NCBI GenBank assembly: GCA_000733915.1
Contig: JPOM01000001.1
Span: 1,984,001-2,048,000, forward strand
Length of the DNA stretch: 64,000 bases
Source: Caulobacteraceae bacterium PMMR1
GTDB lineage: Bacteria > Pseudomonadota > Alphaproteobacteria > Caulobacterales > Caulobacteraceae
Direction: 5' to 3'
How positions within the stretch are numbered: the stretch's first letter is position 1; each line of letters begins with the position of its first letter. Shown one piece after another: positions 54,635 to 62,768 of the stretch. Both the position numbers and the translations under genes were made by a program. The notes beneath the pieces were generated by a model. It was not told the origin of the DNA and did no database searches. It saw nothing but the letters and a program-made list of their open reading frames with translations.

Positions 54635-56164
54635 TGCGGGGCGCCGCCTCCGCCGTGACCGCCGCCGCCGTGACGGCCGCGTCCTCCGCCTGCGCCATGG
54701 GGGCCGGCGCCATGGGGGCCCGCGTTCAGGCGCGCGATCCAGCCGCAGCTCGACCCGCCCCGGCCGCCCTGAGCGCCGCCCTGGCCGGACCTGGCGCCGC
54801 CGCCGAAGAGGCCGCCGAACAGTCCGCCGCCGCCCGGCTTCGCCGCCGCGTTCCCGCCCGCCGCGCCCGGACGTCCGCCCTGGCCGCCGCGACCGCCGCG
54901 ACCGCCCATCGCCGGCATGCGGTCGCCGGGCAGCAGCACGCACGCTCCTTCGCGCAGCCGGTCGGTGCCGTCGGTCACCACCGTCTCGCCGTCGCTGAGG
55001 CCCGAGGTCACCGCCGTCTGCTCGCCCACCGTCGGCCCGGTCCGGACCGGGCGGACCGTCACGGAGCGGTCAGGCTTCACCACGTAGACGAAGAGGCCCT
55101 GCTGGCCCCGCAGCACCGCCGAGGCGGGCACGACCAGCGCATGGGCCAGGGTGTCCACCGTCACCCGCGCATTGACGAACTCGTTGGGAAAGAGCTGGCC
55201 GCCCGTATTGTCGAACCGCGCCTTGGCCCGCACCGTGCCCGTGGTCGGGTCGACCTGGTTGTCGAGGCTGGCGAGCCGTCCCTCCGCCAGGACCTGCCGG
55301 CCGGTGCGGTCCAGGGCGGCGACCGGCAGCACAGCGCCGCTCCGCAGCCGCGCGGCGATGGTGCTGAGCTGGTCCTCGGGCACGGTGAACAGCACGTCGA
55401 TGGGCTGCTCCTGGGTGACCACCACGATCCCGCCCTGGTCGCCGGAGGTGACGTAGTTGCCCACGTCCACCTGGCGCAGCCCCACCCGGCCGTTCACCGG
55501 CGAGACGATGCGGGCGTAGGTCAGGTTCAGCTTGGCGGTCTGGACGTTCGCCTGGTCGGTCTTGATCGAGCCTTCCAGCTGGCGGACGGCCGCAGCCTGG
55601 GTGTCGACCTGCTGCCGCGCGATGGAGTCCTGGGCGAGCAGGGTCTGGTAGCGCTGCAGGTCCAGCCGCGCATTGGCGAGCTGGGCCTCGTCCCTGGCCA
55701 GCGCGCCCTCGGCCTGCAGCAGCTGCGCCTGATAGGGCCGGGGATCGATCTGGGCCAGGAACTGGCCCTTGCGCACCGACTGCCCCTCCTTGAAGCCGAT
55801 CGCCTGCAGCTGGCCTGCGATCTGGGTGCGCACCGTGACGGTCGCCTCGGGCGTCACCGTGCCGAGCGCGACGACATAGACCGGCACGTCGGCGCGCTGG
55901 ACCTGGGCGGCGCTGACCGTGGTGGGCAGGCCGCCGCGTCCGGCGCCGCCGCCGCGCCCGCCCGGCCCCGGCTCCGCCCGGGCCGCCCGCGCCTTGCGCC
56001 GGCGGATGCGGGATCGCCACCCACGCCAGCAGCAGCACGAGCAGGATCCCGCCGACGATGAAGACGGCCCGGCGCAGCGGCCCGGCCTTGGGCGGCTTCG
56101 GCGCGGCATAGGGGGCGTAGGACGGCGGCTCGGGGGAGGGCGGCGGACGAGGGGTGTCGGACAC
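54631..56164 (-). CDS. mdtA: RND adaptor (MdtA-like) with Gly/His-rich tail, frame break near N-terminus
   Basis: A membrane-fusion protein. From ATG 56164 a Pro-rich cytoplasmic start and a membrane anchor ([17 protein letters not shown]) are seen; near 56010 the frame changes and the rest ([48 protein letters not shown], the lipoyl and barrel domains) reads on to 54631. Removing one C from the CCC at about 56009-56011 joins the two. The last 100 residues are Gly-rich with [14 protein letters not shown] and [11 protein letters not shown], which usual adaptors lack. First gene of the four-gene efflux operon, coupled by ATGA to mdtB. Confidence 0.85.
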
Positions 56165-56530
56165 GCGCGTCGGACTCCTGGGCGGCGGCCCGCGAGGGGC
56201 CCCAAGTGGCGCGGGTGATTAGCCCCGCTCTCTCCGATCCATATGTCGTCGTGTTGCAAGAACAAGCCTCGAACCCGGCGCGCGGAGGCTGCAGCGCCGC
56301 CGCGACGGCGCCGCCGGCCGCTTGTTGCTTTCGGGCTACAGGCAGACCGCTCCGACACATTGCGGCCATTTTCCGCTTTGACGGCGCGCCCGGGCCGGGC
56401 TTTCGTGTTCGCAAGCCGTGAGTGCGGCGACAAGGTGCGCGCGTGGGGCTCTGATACGCGCGTGTCTGCGCCCGGGCCGAGGGGCTTTGGCCCGCTCGGA
56501 AGGGGACCGGGCGTGCGGGGATGGGGGATA
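56165..56530. other. intergenic region upstream of the efflux operon, no gene seen
   Basis: Between the adaptor start and the hairpin after the isoaspartyl peptidase, 366 bases hold no believable gene. Base composition is lower in GC near 56235-56410 than its surroundings, as expected for a promoter region of the minus-strand efflux operon. I see no certain -35/-10 pair or operator, and no regulator gene such as BaeR is near. Confidence 0.5.
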
Positions 56531-56556
56531 GGGGCGGGTCCGCAAGGGTCCGCCCC
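56531..56556 (-). terminator. hairpin after the isoaspartyl peptidase gene
   Basis: The segment GGGGCGG...CCGCCCC forms a stem of 7 bp, with four more weak pairs inside around a GCAA/TTGC loop, 18 bases past the stop of the minus-strand peptidase gene. There is no T-run, so intrinsic termination is uncertain. Confidence 0.4.
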
Positions 56557-56574
56557 GCTTTCGTTCCGGCCGCC

Positions 56575-57456
56575 TCAGAAGGCGGCGCTGCCGATGTCGC
56601 CGTCGCGGGTCAGCCAGGCGCGCTTCATGCCCTCGCTGTTCCAGGGCATGGCGATCTCGCCCGTGCGGCTGACCGCGATCAGGCCGCCGTCGCCGCCATA
56701 GGCCGCCACCTGGTCCAGCACGGCCCGAGCGGCCGCCTCCAGCGCCGCGCCGGCGAACTTGCGGCGGAAGGCCAGCTGGGCGGCGACCGCGGCGCGGATG
56801 AACATTTCGCCCTGGCCGGTGCAGGAGACGGCGACCTCGTCATCCGCCCAGGTCCCGGCCCCGATCAGCGGCGTGTCGCCCACGCGGCCGGGCAGCTTGC
56901 CGAAGACGCCGGCGGTCGAGGTGGCCGCCGCCAGCCGCCCGGCCCGGTCGAGCGCGACGCAGCCGACGGTCCCGTGCGCCAGCGCGCCGCCGCCGTGCTT
57001 GTCCGACCCGTCCGCGCCCGCGCGGGTGAACCAGGCGTCCGGCTCGCGCACCCGCGCCAGGCCCTGCGCGCGGGCGAACGCCGCAGCGCCCTCTCCCGCC
57101 AGCATGACGTGGGGCGTCGACTCCATGACGGCGCGCGCGACCGCGACGGGGCTCTCAAAGCCCTGCAGCGCCGCCACCGCCCCCGCCCGCCCGCTTGCGC
57201 CGTCCATCACGGAGGCGTCGAGCTCGTACTGGCCCGCAGTGTTGGGGGACGCGCCCCGCCCGGCCACGTAGAGCCCCGAGGCCTCCAGCTCCGTCACCGT
57301 CTGCGTGACCACGTCCAGCGCCGCCGCGCCCGCCGCCAGTCGGTCCCGGGCCGCCTCGACCAGCCCCCGCATGTGCGCGATCTCGCGGCTGTAGTCGACG
57401 CCGCGACGCGCGCCCGCGCCGCCGTGCAGGACCAGCGCGATGGGGGAAGCTGACAT
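56575..57456 (-). CDS. iaaA: isoaspartyl peptidase / L-asparaginase (Ntn type)
   Basis: A 293-residue Ntn hydrolase. It begins [14 protein letters not shown], and the autocleavage site is Gly162-Thr163 in [13 protein letters not shown], where Thr163 becomes the N-terminal nucleophile of the beta chain. Substrate residues follow in [15 protein letters not shown] and [10 protein letters not shown]. It degrades isoaspartyl dipeptides and asparagine. The linker before the cleavage site is of usual length. Confidence 0.92.
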   Translation of the reverse strand: MSASPIALVLHGGAGARRGVDYSREIAHMRGLVEAARDRLAAGAAALDVVTQTVTELEASGLYVAGRGASPNTAGQYELDASVMDGASGRAGAVAALQGFESPVAVARAVMESTPHVMLAGEGAAAFARAQGLARVREPDAWFTRAGADGSDKHGGGALAHGTVGCVALDRAGRLAAATSTAGVFGKLPGRVGDTPLIGAGTWADDEVAVSCTGQGEMFIRAAVAAQLAFRRKFAGAALEAAARAVLDQVAAYGGDGGLIAVSRTGEIAMPWNSEGMKRAWLTRDGDIGSAAF

Positions 57457-57540
57457 GCGGATGACCTGGCGTCAGGGTTTGCGCGGGCAAGCGCGCCCGC
57501 TTAGCGTCGCCCCGCGAGGCGCGAAAGAGAGAATGATCGG

Positions 57541-58539
57541 ATGCGGGCGGTTCTGAGCAAGGTCGTGGGCGGGCCGGACACCCTGGTCATCGAGGAGCTG
57601 CCCGATCCGCAGCCGGGACCGGGCGAGGTGCGCCTGCGCGTGCGGGCCTGCGGCGTGAACTACCCCGATGTGCTGATCATCGAGGACAAGTACCAGTTCA
57701 AGCCCGAACGCCCCTTCGCCCCGGGCGGGGAGGTGGCCGGCGAGGTCGAGGCGCTCGGCGAAGGCGTGACCGGCCTGAAGCTCGGCGACCGCGTCATCGG
57801 CCAGGCGGGCTGGGGCGGCATGGCGGAGAAGCTGGTGCTGAACGCGGCGCGCTGCACGCCCATGCCCGACTCCATGCCCTTCGAGGAGGGCGCGGCCTTC
57901 TTCCTCACCTACGGCACCAGCTACTACGCCCTGAAGCAGCGCGCCGCCATCAAGCCGGGTGAGTCCCTGCTCGTGCTGGGCGCGGCGGGGGGCGTGGGCC
58001 TGGCTGCGGTGGAGCTCGGCAAGGCCATGGGCGCGCAGGTGATCGCCGCCGCCTCCACCCAGGAGAAGCTCGACCTCGCCAAGGCGCACGGCGCGCACGC
58101 CGGCGTGGTCTATCCGGCCGGGCCCTTCGACAAGGACGGCCAGAAGGAGCTGGCGAACCTGTTCAAGCAGGCCTGCGGCCCCAACGGCGCGGACGTGATC
58201 TATGATGCCGTCGGCGGCGACTATGCCGAGGCCAGCCTGCGCTCCATCGCCTGGGAGGGGCGCTTCCTCGTCATCGGCTTTCCCGCCGGCATCCCGCGCA
58301 TCCCGCTGAACCTGACGCTGCTCAAGGGCTGCCAGATCGTCGGCGTGTTCTGGGGCGCGTTCACCGCGCGCCAGCCGCAGGAGAACCAGCAGAACCTGCG
58401 CGAGCTGCTCGCCATGTACGCCGAGGGCAAGATCCGGCCCTACGTCAGCTCCACCTACCCGCTGGAACGCGCAGGCGAGGCGATCACCGAACTCGCCGAG
58501 CGCCGCGCCCAGGGCAAGGTCGTAGTGACCCTGGCGTGA
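57541..58539 (+). CDS. NADPH:quinone oxidoreductase, zinc-free MDR family
   Basis: A 332-residue medium-chain dehydrogenase. GroES-like N-terminus (VRVRACGVNYPDVLIIEDKY), with no structural-zinc cysteine lobe and no catalytic zinc Cys/His set. Rossmann domain LLVLGAAGGVGLAAVELGKAMGA, and ANGADVIYDAVGGDY. Family members reduce quinones or enoyl compounds. An SDR gene follows after 52 bases on the same strand. Confidence 0.88.
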   Translation: MRAVLSKVVGGPDTLVIEELPDPQPGPGEVRLRVRACGVNYPDVLIIEDKYQFKPERPFAPGGEVAGEVEALGEGVTGLKLGDRVIGQAGWGGMAEKLVLNAARCTPMPDSMPFEEGAAFFLTYGTSYYALKQRAAIKPGESLLVLGAAGGVGLAAVELGKAMGAQVIAAASTQEKLDLAKAHGAHAGVVYPAGPFDKDGQKELANLFKQACGPNGADVIYDAVGGDYAEASLRSIAWEGRFLVIGFPAGIPRIPLNLTLLKGCQIVGVFWGAFTARQPQENQQNLRELLAMYAEGKIRPYVSSTYPLERAGEAITELAERRAQGKVVVTLA

Positions 58540-58591
58540 GCGCGCGCACGCCGCGCCTTGCGGCGATCATACGATCAGAAGGGACACAGGG

Positions 58592-59476
58592 ATGACGGGA
58601 CGTCTGGACGGCAAGGTCGCGCTGATCACCGGGGCGGCGTCGGGGATCGGGCTCGGCACGCTGGAGCGCTTCGTGGCGGAGGGCGCGCGCGTCGTGGCCG
58701 CCGACGTGCAGGACGACAAGGGCGTCCAGCTGCAAGCCCGCTTTCCCGACAAGGTCGTCTACGTCCGCTGCGACGTGACCTTGGAGACCGACATCGCCGC
58801 GGCGGTCGCCAAGGCGACGGACGCCTTTGGCGGGCTCGACGTGCTGTTCAACAATGCCGGCCACGGCGGCACGCCCGGCGGCGTGACCGACATGACGGCT
58901 GAGGGCTTCGACGCCGCCTTCAGCCTGCTCGTCCGCGGGCCGATGCTGGGCATGAAGCACGCCGTGCCCCCGATGCAGGCGCGGGGCGGCGGCGCGATCA
59001 TCAACACCGCCTCCATCGCCGGGCTGCAGGCGGGCTACGGCCCTCTCGCCTACTCCACCGCCAAGGCCGCGGTGATCCATCTGAGCCGCTGCGCCGCCGC
59101 GGAGCTGGCGCCCCAGCGCATCCGCGTAAACGCCATTTGCCCGGGGCTGATCGCGACCTCGATCTTCGGCGCCTCCATGGGCATGGCGCGCGAGGTCGCC
59201 GACCAGTTCGCCGCCCGCGTGCAGGAGATCGCGCCCAAGTTCCAGCCCATCCCCAAAGCCGGCATGCCCGCCGACATCGCGGGGGCGGCGACCTTCCTGG
59301 CGTCTGACGACGGGGCGTTCGTGACGGGCACGCACATCGTGGTGGACGGCGGCATCACCATCGGCCCCCGGTCGGCCTGGGACGTGGACGCGCCCTCGCC
59401 GCTGCTGGAGGCGCTGGGCATCACCCGCGAGCAGGCCGAGCAGATGCGCCAGATGGCCCTGGCCCAAGGCCGCTGA
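58592..59476 (+). CDS. short-chain dehydrogenase/reductase
   Basis: A 294-residue classical SDR. The cofactor motif is ITGAASGIGLGTLE, NNAGHGG follows, then catalytic Ser in NTASIAGLQAG and YSTAKAAVIHLSR with Tyr and Lys. ADVQDD at the end of beta 2 favours NAD over NADP. The C-terminal SAWDVDAPSPLLEALG extension is unusual in length, about 40 residues. Substrate unknown. Confidence 0.9.
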   Translation: MTGRLDGKVALITGAASGIGLGTLERFVAEGARVVAADVQDDKGVQLQARFPDKVVYVRCDVTLETDIAAAVAKATDAFGGLDVLFNNAGHGGTPGGVTDMTAEGFDAAFSLLVRGPMLGMKHAVPPMQARGGGAIINTASIAGLQAGYGPLAYSTAKAAVIHLSRCAAAELAPQRIRVNAICPGLIATSIFGASMGMAREVADQFAARVQEIAPKFQPIPKAGMPADIAGAATFLASDDGAFVTGTHIVVDGGITIGPRSAWDVDAPSPLLEALGITREQAEQMRQMALAQGR

Positions 59477-59483
59477 GGCCGCG

Positions 59484-60293
59484 TCAGCTCCGGGCCAGCG
59501 CCTCGGCCCGGGCGATATTGGCGGCGATGGCGCGCGCCAGCAGCGGCTGAAGCTCGGGCAGCAGCACGTTCAGCGCCGCCTGGGTCGTGCCTCCGGGCGA
59601 GGTGACCTGCCGCCGCAGCTCTGAGGGCTCCTCGCCCGTCTCGCCCATCAGGGCCGCGGCGCCCGCAACGGTGGCCCGCGCCAGGCGCTGCGCGGCCGCC
59701 TCGGGCAGGCCCGCCGCCGCCCCCGCCGCCTCCAGCGCCTCCACGAAGGCGTAGAGATAGGCGGGGCCGGAGCCGGAGACGGCGCTTGCGGCGTCCATCA
59801 GGCCCTCGTCGTCGAGGTCGACGGTGGTCGCGATCGGGTCGAACAGGGCGTGGGCGGCCGCACGGCCCTGGACGCTGGAGCTGAAGATCGTCGCTGCGCC
59901 CTTGGCGATGGCGACCGCGGTGGTGGGCATGACGCGACCCACGGCTCGGGCGGCGAACCCGTCGGACAGGACCTGGGCGCGCACGCCGACCAGCACGGAC
60001 ACGATCACCGCGTCGGGCGCCATCAGGGGCGCGTAGCGGGCCGCGGCCGCGCGCCAGACCTGGGGCTTCACGGCCAGAAGGACGGTCTTCGCCTCCGCCA
60101 GGGCGGCGTCGGGCGGATCAAGCGTCGCGCCGGCGCGGAGGGCGGCGTGGGCCGCTTCGCCAGGCGCGGGGTCGCAGATCAGCACCTGTCGGGTATCGAC
60201 CGCCCCGGTCCGGCTCCAGCCCTGCAGGACCGCGCCGCCCATGCGGCCCGCCCCGAGCAGCAGGATCTTGCCCGGACCGCCCTCGCCCGACAC
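59484..60293 (-). CDS. proC: pyrroline-5-carboxylate reductase
   Basis: A 269-residue ProC, last step in proline synthesis. The NADPH loop is LLLGAGRMGGAVLQGW, then VLLAVKPQVW, RVMPTTAVAIAKG, and DAASAVSGSGPAYLYAFVEAL with the substrate site, and TSPGGTTQAAL near the end. GTG start at 60293, 8 bases after the YbjN stop, so the two are in one unit. Confidence 0.94.
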   Translation of the reverse strand: MSGEGGPGKILLLGAGRMGGAVLQGWSRTGAVDTRQVLICDPAPGEAAHAALRAGATLDPPDAALAEAKTVLLAVKPQVWRAAAARYAPLMAPDAVIVSVLVGVRAQVLSDGFAARAVGRVMPTTAVAIAKGAATIFSSSVQGRAAAHALFDPIATTVDLDDEGLMDAASAVSGSGPAYLYAFVEALEAAGAAAGLPEAAAQRLARATVAGAAALMGETGEEPSELRRQVTSPGGTTQAALNVLLPELQPLLARAIAANIARAEALARS

Positions 60294-60300
60294 GACCGCC

Positions 60301-60801
60301 TCAGGCGCGCCCGACGGTCTCGAACATGCAGGCGGCCATGGCGTCGCCCGGCGTCTTGGCGCCCCGGATCAGGAAGTCGAAGGCCGGATAGAAGCGGTCG
60401 GCGCTCTCCACCGCCGCGTCGATCATCGAGGCGGCCTGCGCCAGGGTCGGCCGCTCGCCCGTCGGCAGCACCATGGAGTGGCGGAAGACGATGTCGCCGT
60501 CCTCGGCCCAGAGCTCGAAGTGCCCCAGCCAGACGCGCTGGTTGATGAGGCTGAGCAGCTCGTAGGCCGGGCCGCGCTTGGTCTTGGGCGCCTTCACGTC
60601 CAGCGAGAGGCAGAGCTGCAGGCAATCCGCCTCGGGCCGCCAGGCGAACCACATCTCGTAGTCCTTCCAGTCCCCGGCGAGGGCGAAGGCGAGCTCATTG
60701 TCGTCGGTGCGGTCGAAGTCGAGGTTCTCCGCGTTCAGCACATGCTCGACCACGTCCAGCGGGTCGAAAGCCAGGTCGGCGTCATCGGGTTGCACGTCCA
60801 T
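60301..60801 (-). CDS. YbjN-domain protein
   Basis: A 166-residue protein with the YbjN fold (a type III secretion-chaperone-like fold): FDPLDVVEHVLNAENLDFDR, LAFALAGDWKDYEMWFAWRPE, LISLINQRVWLGHFELW-type segment. Function is not known; in alphaproteobacteria it commonly precedes proC. ATG 60801 is chosen since the family N-terminus starts there. Confidence 0.85.
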   Translation of the reverse strand: MDVQPDDADLAFDPLDVVEHVLNAENLDFDRTDDNELAFALAGDWKDYEMWFAWRPEADCLQLCLSLDVKAPKTKRGPAYELLSLINQRVWLGHFELWAEDGDIVFRHSMVLPTGERPTLAQAASMIDAAVESADRFYPAFDFLIRGAKTPGDAMAACMFETVGRA

Positions 60802-60891
60802 GCGGACCTCGTTCGGGCGGGCGCGGAGCCGGCGAAAGGCCAGCCATGAATCGCGCCCAGGCAAAGTGGTATCTGCTTCGGGGGTCGGGGC

Positions 60892-61158
60892 TCAACCGGC
60901 TGCGTCCGGCGCGCGAGCGGCGGTTCCGCTCGCAGACGACAGACGCGCGATCTCGGTCCGCAGCTCCGCGATCTCGGCGGAGAGCGCCTGGCGCATGGCG
61001 TCGAACTCGTCGCGCCGCACCAGGTCCAGCTCGGCGGCCAAGCGGTCCGCCTGCGCCCGCAGGCCCGCCCGCGCCTCCTCGCCCGCGGCCTGGGCCAGGC
61101 CCACCGCGGTCTCCATCGCCTTGGCGATCTCTTCGAAGAGGGGATTTCGAGTCTGCAT
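60892..61158 (-). CDS. ubiK: ubiquinone biosynthesis accessory factor UbiK
   Basis: An 88-residue coiled-coil protein of the BMFP/UbiK family: NPLFEEIAKAMETAVGLAQ, AELDLVRRDEFDAMRQALSAE and AEIAELRTEIARL. UbiK helps UbiJ and the ubiquinone biosynthesis complex under aerobic conditions. It is the first gene of a probable ubiK-ybjN-proC unit, with 90 bases to the YbjN gene. Confidence 0.88.
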   Translation of the reverse strand: MQTRNPLFEEIAKAMETAVGLAQAAGEEARAGLRAQADRLAAELDLVRRDEFDAMRQALSAEIAELRTEIARLSSASGTAARAPDAAG

Positions 61159-61242
61159 CGGCCCTGACGCAAGCGGGATCAGTGAGCAGGCATATAGGGT
61201 GCTTCGCGCGATTTTGCGAATGCGCCGGGAAGCGGCCCCGGC

Positions 61243-62157
61243 TCAGCCGCCCTGCTTGACCGGCAGAGCCACGTCGCAGACCGAGAAGTCCGCGCCCCGC
61301 TCCGCGCGGGTGCGCTCCACCAGGCTGCGGAAGGCGGCGCTGGCGGTGTCCAGCACCTGCACCTTGGGCCGTTGCTCGGGCGGCAGGTCGGAGGCGAGGC
61401 GCACGGTCAGCATGCGGTCCTGAGGCGGGGGCACGGGCTCGCCGACCTTGATCGCGCGCACGACCTCTTGGCCCGCGAGCACGCGCCCGAAGGCCGTGTA
61501 CTTGTGCTCTAGCGACGGATAAGCCTCGCGCATCAGGAAGAACTGGCTGTTGGCGCTGTCGGGCTCGGACGCCCGCGCCATGCCCGCCACCCCCGGGCAG
61601 AAGGCGCCCCAGGCGGTCACCTTGCCGTCGGCGCGCAACGCCATCAGGGCCGAGGGCTGGCTGACCACCGGCAGGACGCCGAGGAACCCGGTCTCCAGGC
61701 CCGCCGGCTTGGCCACGACGACGACGGGGGTCTCGGGCCCGCGACGGAAGTCGAACTCGGCCTTGAGGTCGGGCAGGCTGGAGCCGCCCTCCCCGGTGTT
61801 CGTCGGGTCGCCGGTCTGGTCCATGAAGCCGTCGATCACCCGGAAGAAGGTCTGACCGTCGTAGAAGTGCTGCTTGGCCAGGGTGCGGATGCGCTCCACA
61901 TGGCCGGGCGCGGCGGCGGCGACCAGCTCCACCAGGATGCGGCCCCTGTTCGTGTCGATGACCAGCAGGTCGTCCGGCGAGACAGTGCGCCAGTCCGATG
62001 CGCTTGGCTCCACCACCGCAGGGGCGGCAAGGGCGGCGGGTGCGGCGGCCTTGGCGGAGGGCGCCCTGCGCGGGGCCGCCAGGGAGGGCGAGGCCGCCTG
62101 GAGCGCGATCAGCGCCGCTGTCGCCATCCCGAGCCCGCTGAACCGAATCTCACGCAT
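61243..62157 (-). CDS. cyclophilin-type peptidyl-prolyl isomerase, exported
   Basis: A 304-residue protein with a signal peptide (TAALIALQAASPSLAAP) and a cyclophilin domain at about 60-265: VIDTNRGRILVELVAAAAPGHV, FYDGQTFFRVIDGFMDQTGDP, then SANSQFFLMREAYPSLEHKYTAFGRV. Catalytic Arg is in FFRVIDG. A C-terminal stretch of about 40 residues has one Cys (FSVCDVAL). It likely folds periplasmic proteins. Its start overlaps coaD's 3' end by 8 bases. Confidence 0.9.
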   Translation of the reverse strand: MREIRFSGLGMATAALIALQAASPSLAAPRRAPSAKAAAPAALAAPAVVEPSASDWRTVSPDDLLVIDTNRGRILVELVAAAAPGHVERIRTLAKQHFYDGQTFFRVIDGFMDQTGDPTNTGEGGSSLPDLKAEFDFRRGPETPVVVVAKPAGLETGFLGVLPVVSQPSALMALRADGKVTAWGAFCPGVAGMARASEPDSANSQFFLMREAYPSLEHKYTAFGRVLAGQEVVRAIKVGEPVPPPQDRMLTVRLASDLPPEQRPKVQVLDTASAAFRSLVERTRAERGADFSVCDVALPVKQGG

Positions 62158-62641
62158 CGCCGAACTTCTCCTTCAGGCGCGCCGCCACCCGCGGCGTCAC
62201 GAAACTGCAGATGTCGCCGTGCAGCCGGGCGATCTCCTTGACCAGCCGCGAGGCGATCGCCTGATGCCGGGGATCGGCCATCAGGAACACCGTCTCGATG
62301 TCGCGGTCGAGCTGCTGGTTCATGGCCGTCATCTGGAACTCGTACTCGAAGTCGGCGACGGCGCGCAGGCCGCGCACGATGACATTGGCCCCCTGCTCCC
62401 GGGCGAAGTGCATGAGCAGGCTTTCGAAGGGCGTCGCCACGATCTCGGCCTGGCCGTGCAGGTGCGCCGTCTCGGTCATGACCATGTTCACGCGCTCGTC
62501 GAGCGTGAACAGCGGGCCCTTGTCGCGGTTGACCGCCACGCCGATGACCAGCTTGTCCACCAGCTTCACCGCCCGGCCGATGATGTCGAGATGGCCGTTG
62601 GTGATCGGGTCGAAGGTCCCCGGATAGAGCCCCACGCGCAT
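62150..62641 (-). CDS. coaD: phosphopantetheine adenylyltransferase
   Basis: A 163-residue CoaD that transfers AMP to 4'-phosphopantetheine, the fourth step of CoA synthesis. Seen are GLYPGTFDPITNGHLDII with the TxGH motif, VIVRGLRAVADFEYEFQM, and SFVTPRVAARLKE. ATG 62641 gives the usual start; a few more in-frame codons upstream are unneeded. It is coupled by overlap with the cyclophilin gene. Confidence 0.95.
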   Translation of the reverse strand: MRVGLYPGTFDPITNGHLDIIGRAVKLVDKLVIGVAVNRDKGPLFTLDERVNMVMTETAHLHGQAEIVATPFESLLMHFAREQGANVIVRGLRAVADFEYEFQMTAMNQQLDRDIETVFLMADPRHQAIASRLVKEIARLHGDICSFVTPRVAARLKEKFGDA

Positions 62642-62768
62642 TTGAAAACCGCCGCCCCGCGTTGATCGAACCGACACAAATCACAGTCCGGGCGGGCTGA
62701 ACAGGGCGGCGGCCCGCGGCGAGCATCCGTTAACGCGCCGTTTGCGGCGCGTGCGCGAAGCTGGCGGC

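Noticed and set aside
51686-54658. 990-codon open frame on the plus strand opposite the RND permease
   Set aside because: It is antisense to a clear RND gene, is rich in Gln, His, Arg and Gly, and has no domain; high GC makes long antisense frames common.
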